Assembly: GCF_964204645.1 (NCBI RefSeq)
Contig: NC_134027.1
Location: 27,268,485-27,332,484, forward strand
Origin: Tubulanus polymorphus
Taxonomy: Eukaryota > Nemertea > Palaeonemertea > Tubulaniformes > Tubulanidae
Reading direction: 5' to 3'
Length of the DNA stretch: 64,000 bases
Position 1 is the stretch's first letter. Every line of letters begins with the position of its first letter. Position numbers and translations under genes: made by a program. A model generated the notes under the pieces. It searched no databases and was not told the DNA's origin. It was given only the letters and a program-made list of their open reading frames with translations. This document shows positions 63,201 to 64,000 of the stretch, in pieces.

Positions 63201-63948
63201 TGTCATGCATGTTTTACTAATAGCTGTGTTAACACTGACTACTGAACCAGAGAGGTGGTACAGACCTCCCTTGAGACCTACCTCCCTCCCTCAACCACTG
63301 AACTGGAGAGGTGGTACAGACCTCTCTTGAGACCTACCTCCCTTCCTCCACTGAACTGGAGAGGTAGCACAGACCTCTCTTGAGACCTACCTCCCTTCCT
63401 CTACTATTGAACTGGAGAGGTTGTACAGACCTCTCTTGAGACCTACCTCCCTTCCTCCACTACTGAACTGGAGAGGTAGCACAGACCTCCCTCCCTCAAC
63501 TACTGAAACCAGAGAGGTGGCACAGACCTCCCTCCCTCCCTCAACTGAACCAGAGAGGTAGCACAGACCTCCCTCCCCTCCTCTACTGAACCAGAGAGGT
63601 AGCACAGACCTCCCTTGAGACAAACTATAAGCAATCAGCTTTTAACATTCCTACATAAATAATCTCTAATAAAATTGAATAATGTTGATAAAATACTCAC
63701 CATTGCTGTCCCAACTTTATCAGAATCATACACATATAAGGCATCATTACACAGATTATGATAAGGCATTATATCAGGAATATCTATTTCTAGCACCTGC
63801 AACATTATTTTCCAGTTTTTATTTTCCGCTTTAAAAGTCATCGTACATTCGTTATTGTTTGTATAATATTGCGTATCCGGGCGATGCGATAATACAGTGG
63901 CGCCACCTAGGTATTTAATATCGCTGCAGTCAACCCCATCCATATAAT
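43396..63948 (-). CDS. NETO-like CUB-LDLa single-pass membrane protein, 3' part
   Basis: Receptor-like or auxiliary membrane protein. Exons on the minus strand: 63948-63701, 62101-62007, 54536-54475, 49568-49440, 45744-45535, 43667-43396. All junctions keep phase (1016 nt in the window). The first three exons make one CUB domain with four Cys (GVDCSDIKYL, NECTMTF, NLCNDALYVYD, RGLCGTKLPQT) ending GFKLIVTAIS. The fourth is an LDLa module (CGNNFKCDNQWCIDEDLKC, then CGDNSDE) with its calcium-binding acidic end. The fifth has a transmembrane helix (ATIAISVGSIVVFVVFVATII) followed by CCCCRC and a proline-rich tail. The last is a Ser/Tyr-rich tail ending TFPVHV. CUB-LDLa-TM order fits Neto (kainate-receptor/BMP auxiliary subunit), which has two CUBs; the first CUB and signal peptide would lie beyond the right edge. 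LDLRAD2-type proteins are an alternative. Confidence 0.82.
43715..44040. mobile_element. TTAA-type MITE with internally amplified 53-bp repeat
   Basis: Begins TTAACCCATTCAATAC, includes TTGAAAGATGGCAGCACAT as in the other copies, then repeats GCAGTATGCCTGTTATACAC and CGCACTGCGGGGTAGACACG three times. It lies in the last intron of the CUB/LDLa gene. Confidence 0.6.
44041..45534. other. Last intron of the CUB/LDLa gene, remainder
   Basis: AT-rich intronic DNA. Open frames on both strands (for example 45081-45518) show no domain or codon-use signal that I recognise. Confidence 0.5.
46395..47040. repeat. 37-bp minisatellite (GATCTATCCCTGTTCTACGG)
   Basis: About 16 units of TGATCTATCCCTGTTCTACG plus GGTACCATGATCTATAA, decaying towards the right. 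It lies in the intron between the TM and LDLa exons. Confidence 0.9.
47405..47620. repeat. GTCAGTTGATCAGTTAGCTG repeat
   Basis: Irregular tandem array of GTCAGT / TGATCAGTTAGCTG words in the same intron. Confidence 0.85.
47621..48300. other. Intronic spacer
   Basis: AT-rich spacer between the TM and LDLa exons, with a short (CAG)n run at 48104-48129. Nothing else is recognised. Confidence 0.4.
48325..48425. repeat. G-run minisatellite (GGTGCGGGGGGGATATATCT)
   Basis: Four units of about 25 bases, each with a run of 5-10 G followed by ATATATCTGATA. It is G-quadruplex-prone on the plus strand. Confidence 0.85.
49050..49292. repeat. 28-bp GC-rich minisatellite
   Basis: About eight units of GCGCCCCGTCAGTCCGGGGC plus TCGATCCC. 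It is a sharp GC-rich island in AT-rich DNA, 150 bp from the LDLa exon. Confidence 0.92.
49608..49889. mobile_element. TTAA-flanked MITE (piggyBac-like ends)
   Basis: Ends ACCCTTTCAGTGCTG and GCACTGAAAGGG are inverted. TTAA flanks both sides (49604-49607 and 49890-49893). Internal palindromes ACCGCGGCGCGGTGT and CACTGCACTGCGGTGTA. About 282 bp, no coding capacity. Confidence 0.65.
51185..51330. repeat. AGCCCGGTGTAGC short tandem repeat
   Basis: Four 13-base units followed by looser AGCTAGTTGTAGG variants in the CUB-LDLa intron. Confidence 0.75.
52840..52945 (+). mobile_element. Dispersed element with hammerhead-like core
   Basis: CTAATGATGGCTAAC-AGTT-GTTAGCCGAAACGTCG has a perfect 8-bp stem between CTAATGA and GAAAC. 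ATTGTGGGATTTCTC follows about 60 bases later, the same terminal word as in the copies at 7.1 and 28.2 kb. Confidence 0.55.
53098..53310. repeat. 21-bp GAACTGGATCCAGAAACTGTG minisatellite
   Basis: Eight to nine units of GGAACTGGATCCAG plus TAACTGT or AAACTGT. The unit is self-complementary at GGATCC and echoes the ends of the CAGTTCCACAG elements. Confidence 0.9.
53625..53895. repeat. About 105-bp tandem repeat, three units
   Basis: ATCATGTGACCAGCTC...GACCAATCACAGCTAGGGTT...GTGCTAACCCTAGGTGGGGG repeated, the third unit truncated. Confidence 0.88.
54105..54307. repeat. (GA)n purine tract
   Basis: About 200 bases of nearly pure purine (GAGA/GGAGAG) in the CUB-LDLa intron, next to exon 54536-54475. 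Confidence 0.95.
54537..57530. other. CUB intron, left part
   Basis: Intronic DNA with (GA)n at 55458-55498, (TC)n at 55640-55730, a GGTTCTATATTTCAGGG repeat at 56060-56170 and GAGGGAGGGTGAGG at 56868-56905. No further gene is recognised. Confidence 0.5.
57535..57935. repeat. 26-bp minisatellite (GACTGTCGCTGTCCCTATCA)
   Basis: About 15 units of GACTGTCGCTGTCCCTATCA plus CTGTTA in the CUB intron. Confidence 0.93.
58333..59250. repeat. 39-bp minisatellite
   Basis: About 23 units containing AGGGCTGAGAGAGTAGGGCA and TGTAGTGGTCAGCAGG. Period 39 is a multiple of three with few stops, so long frames stay open on both strands (up to 310 codons). I do not regard them as genes. Confidence 0.95.
59860..60085. 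repeat. 26-bp AAGAACCCTCTAGTACCACA minisatellite
   Basis: Eight units of AAGAACCCTCTAGTACCACA plus GATCTAA or GATATAA. Confidence 0.9.
60175..60335. repeat. 39-bp GGCAGCAGGTCACCAGTGAA repeat
   Basis: Four units ending in ACTTCATGTCTTAAT variants. Confidence 0.9.
60910..61020 (+). mobile_element. Dispersed element with hammerhead-like core, diverged copy
   Basis: CTTGAAGATGATCATCGACGAAACATTGAA is followed by a terminal ATTTTGGGATTCTA, parallel to the 52.8-kb copy. Confidence 0.4.
61022..61175 (+). mobile_element. SINE body without tRNA head
   Basis: ACAGCAGAC, CGAGTTGGAT, GTGACATCTGAGTTGGA and TGTATTTCAT run in the same order as in the SINE at 9.98-10.2 kb, ending in CAAAAAATATTTCAA. It is 5' truncated. 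Confidence 0.55.
61615..61900. repeat. (CT/TCC)n pyrimidine tract
   Basis: About 285 bases of CTCTCTCC-type sequence, close to exon 62101-62007 of the CUB gene. Confidence 0.95.
62505..62695. repeat. 33-bp CAGTCAGTACCAGTACCAGT minisatellite
   Basis: Five units of GTACAAGACACAGTCAGTAC plus CAGTACCAGTCAG. Confidence 0.92.
62795..62885. repeat. GGGGTGTATCA repeat
   Basis: Six to seven short units of GTATCAGGGGTGT in the first intron visible of the CUB gene. Confidence 0.8.
63240..63620. repeat. Roughly 55-bp GAGAGGTGGTACAGACCTC repeat
   Basis: Seven to eight units containing GAGAGGT(G/A)G(T/C)ACAGACCTC and ACCTACCTCCCT(T/C)CCTC, ending just before exon 63948-63701. Confidence 0.9.
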
Positions 63949-64000
63949 CTGAAAATACAAAATATTTCAAAATAATCAAAATAGAATCTGATTTATAATA

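Overview
This window is nuclear DNA of an invertebrate animal. The genes are intron-rich with GT-AG introns. The proteins are animal-type (EDC4, USP19, a CMTM/MARVEL protein, an AADAC/NCEH1-type esterase, FMRFamide-receptor-like GPCRs, a CUB/LDLa membrane protein). The non-coding DNA is AT-rich and crowded with minisatellites and short palindromic transposons. A lophotrochozoan (mollusc, annelid, brachiopod or similar) fits best, but that is an inference from gene flavour and repeat style. Nothing here looks bacterial or viral.

Layout. (1) 1-3271, minus strand: 5' part of a USP19 deubiquitinase with two CS/p23-like domains and the start of the USP catalytic domain; the rest lies beyond the left edge. 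(2) 4933-18359, minus strand: a complete 27-exon EDC4 (mRNA decapping scaffold). All splice phases agree and the product is 1369 aa. (3) 19200-20309, plus strand: intronless GPCR A. (4) 21830-25892, minus strand: a three-exon, 1292-aa acidic protein with a ubiquitin-like region and ankyrin repeats, ANKUB1-like. (5) 28393-29826, plus strand: a four-exon CMTM/MARVEL tetraspan protein of 173 aa. (6) 31611-34939, plus strand: a six-exon, 396-aa arylacetamide deacetylase/neutral cholesterol ester hydrolase-like enzyme. (7) 37226-38332, plus strand: intronless GPCR B, a duplicate of GPCR A lying between two copies of a minisatellite-plus-unique block. (8) 43396-63948, minus strand: the 3' part of a NETO-like CUB-LDLa-transmembrane protein whose introns are packed with unrelated minisatellites.

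The genes do not form a pathway. EDC4 (mRNA decay) and USP19 (ER-linked protein quality control) lie head-to-tail by chance of animal gene order. The two GPCRs are clearly related by segmental duplication. The remaining DNA holds tandem repeats, tRNA-derived SINEs, several families of small inverted-repeat elements (pogo-like, TTAA-flanked and a CAGTTCCACAGTT-ended family), and a dispersed element with a hammerhead-ribozyme-like CTGANGA...GAAA motif.
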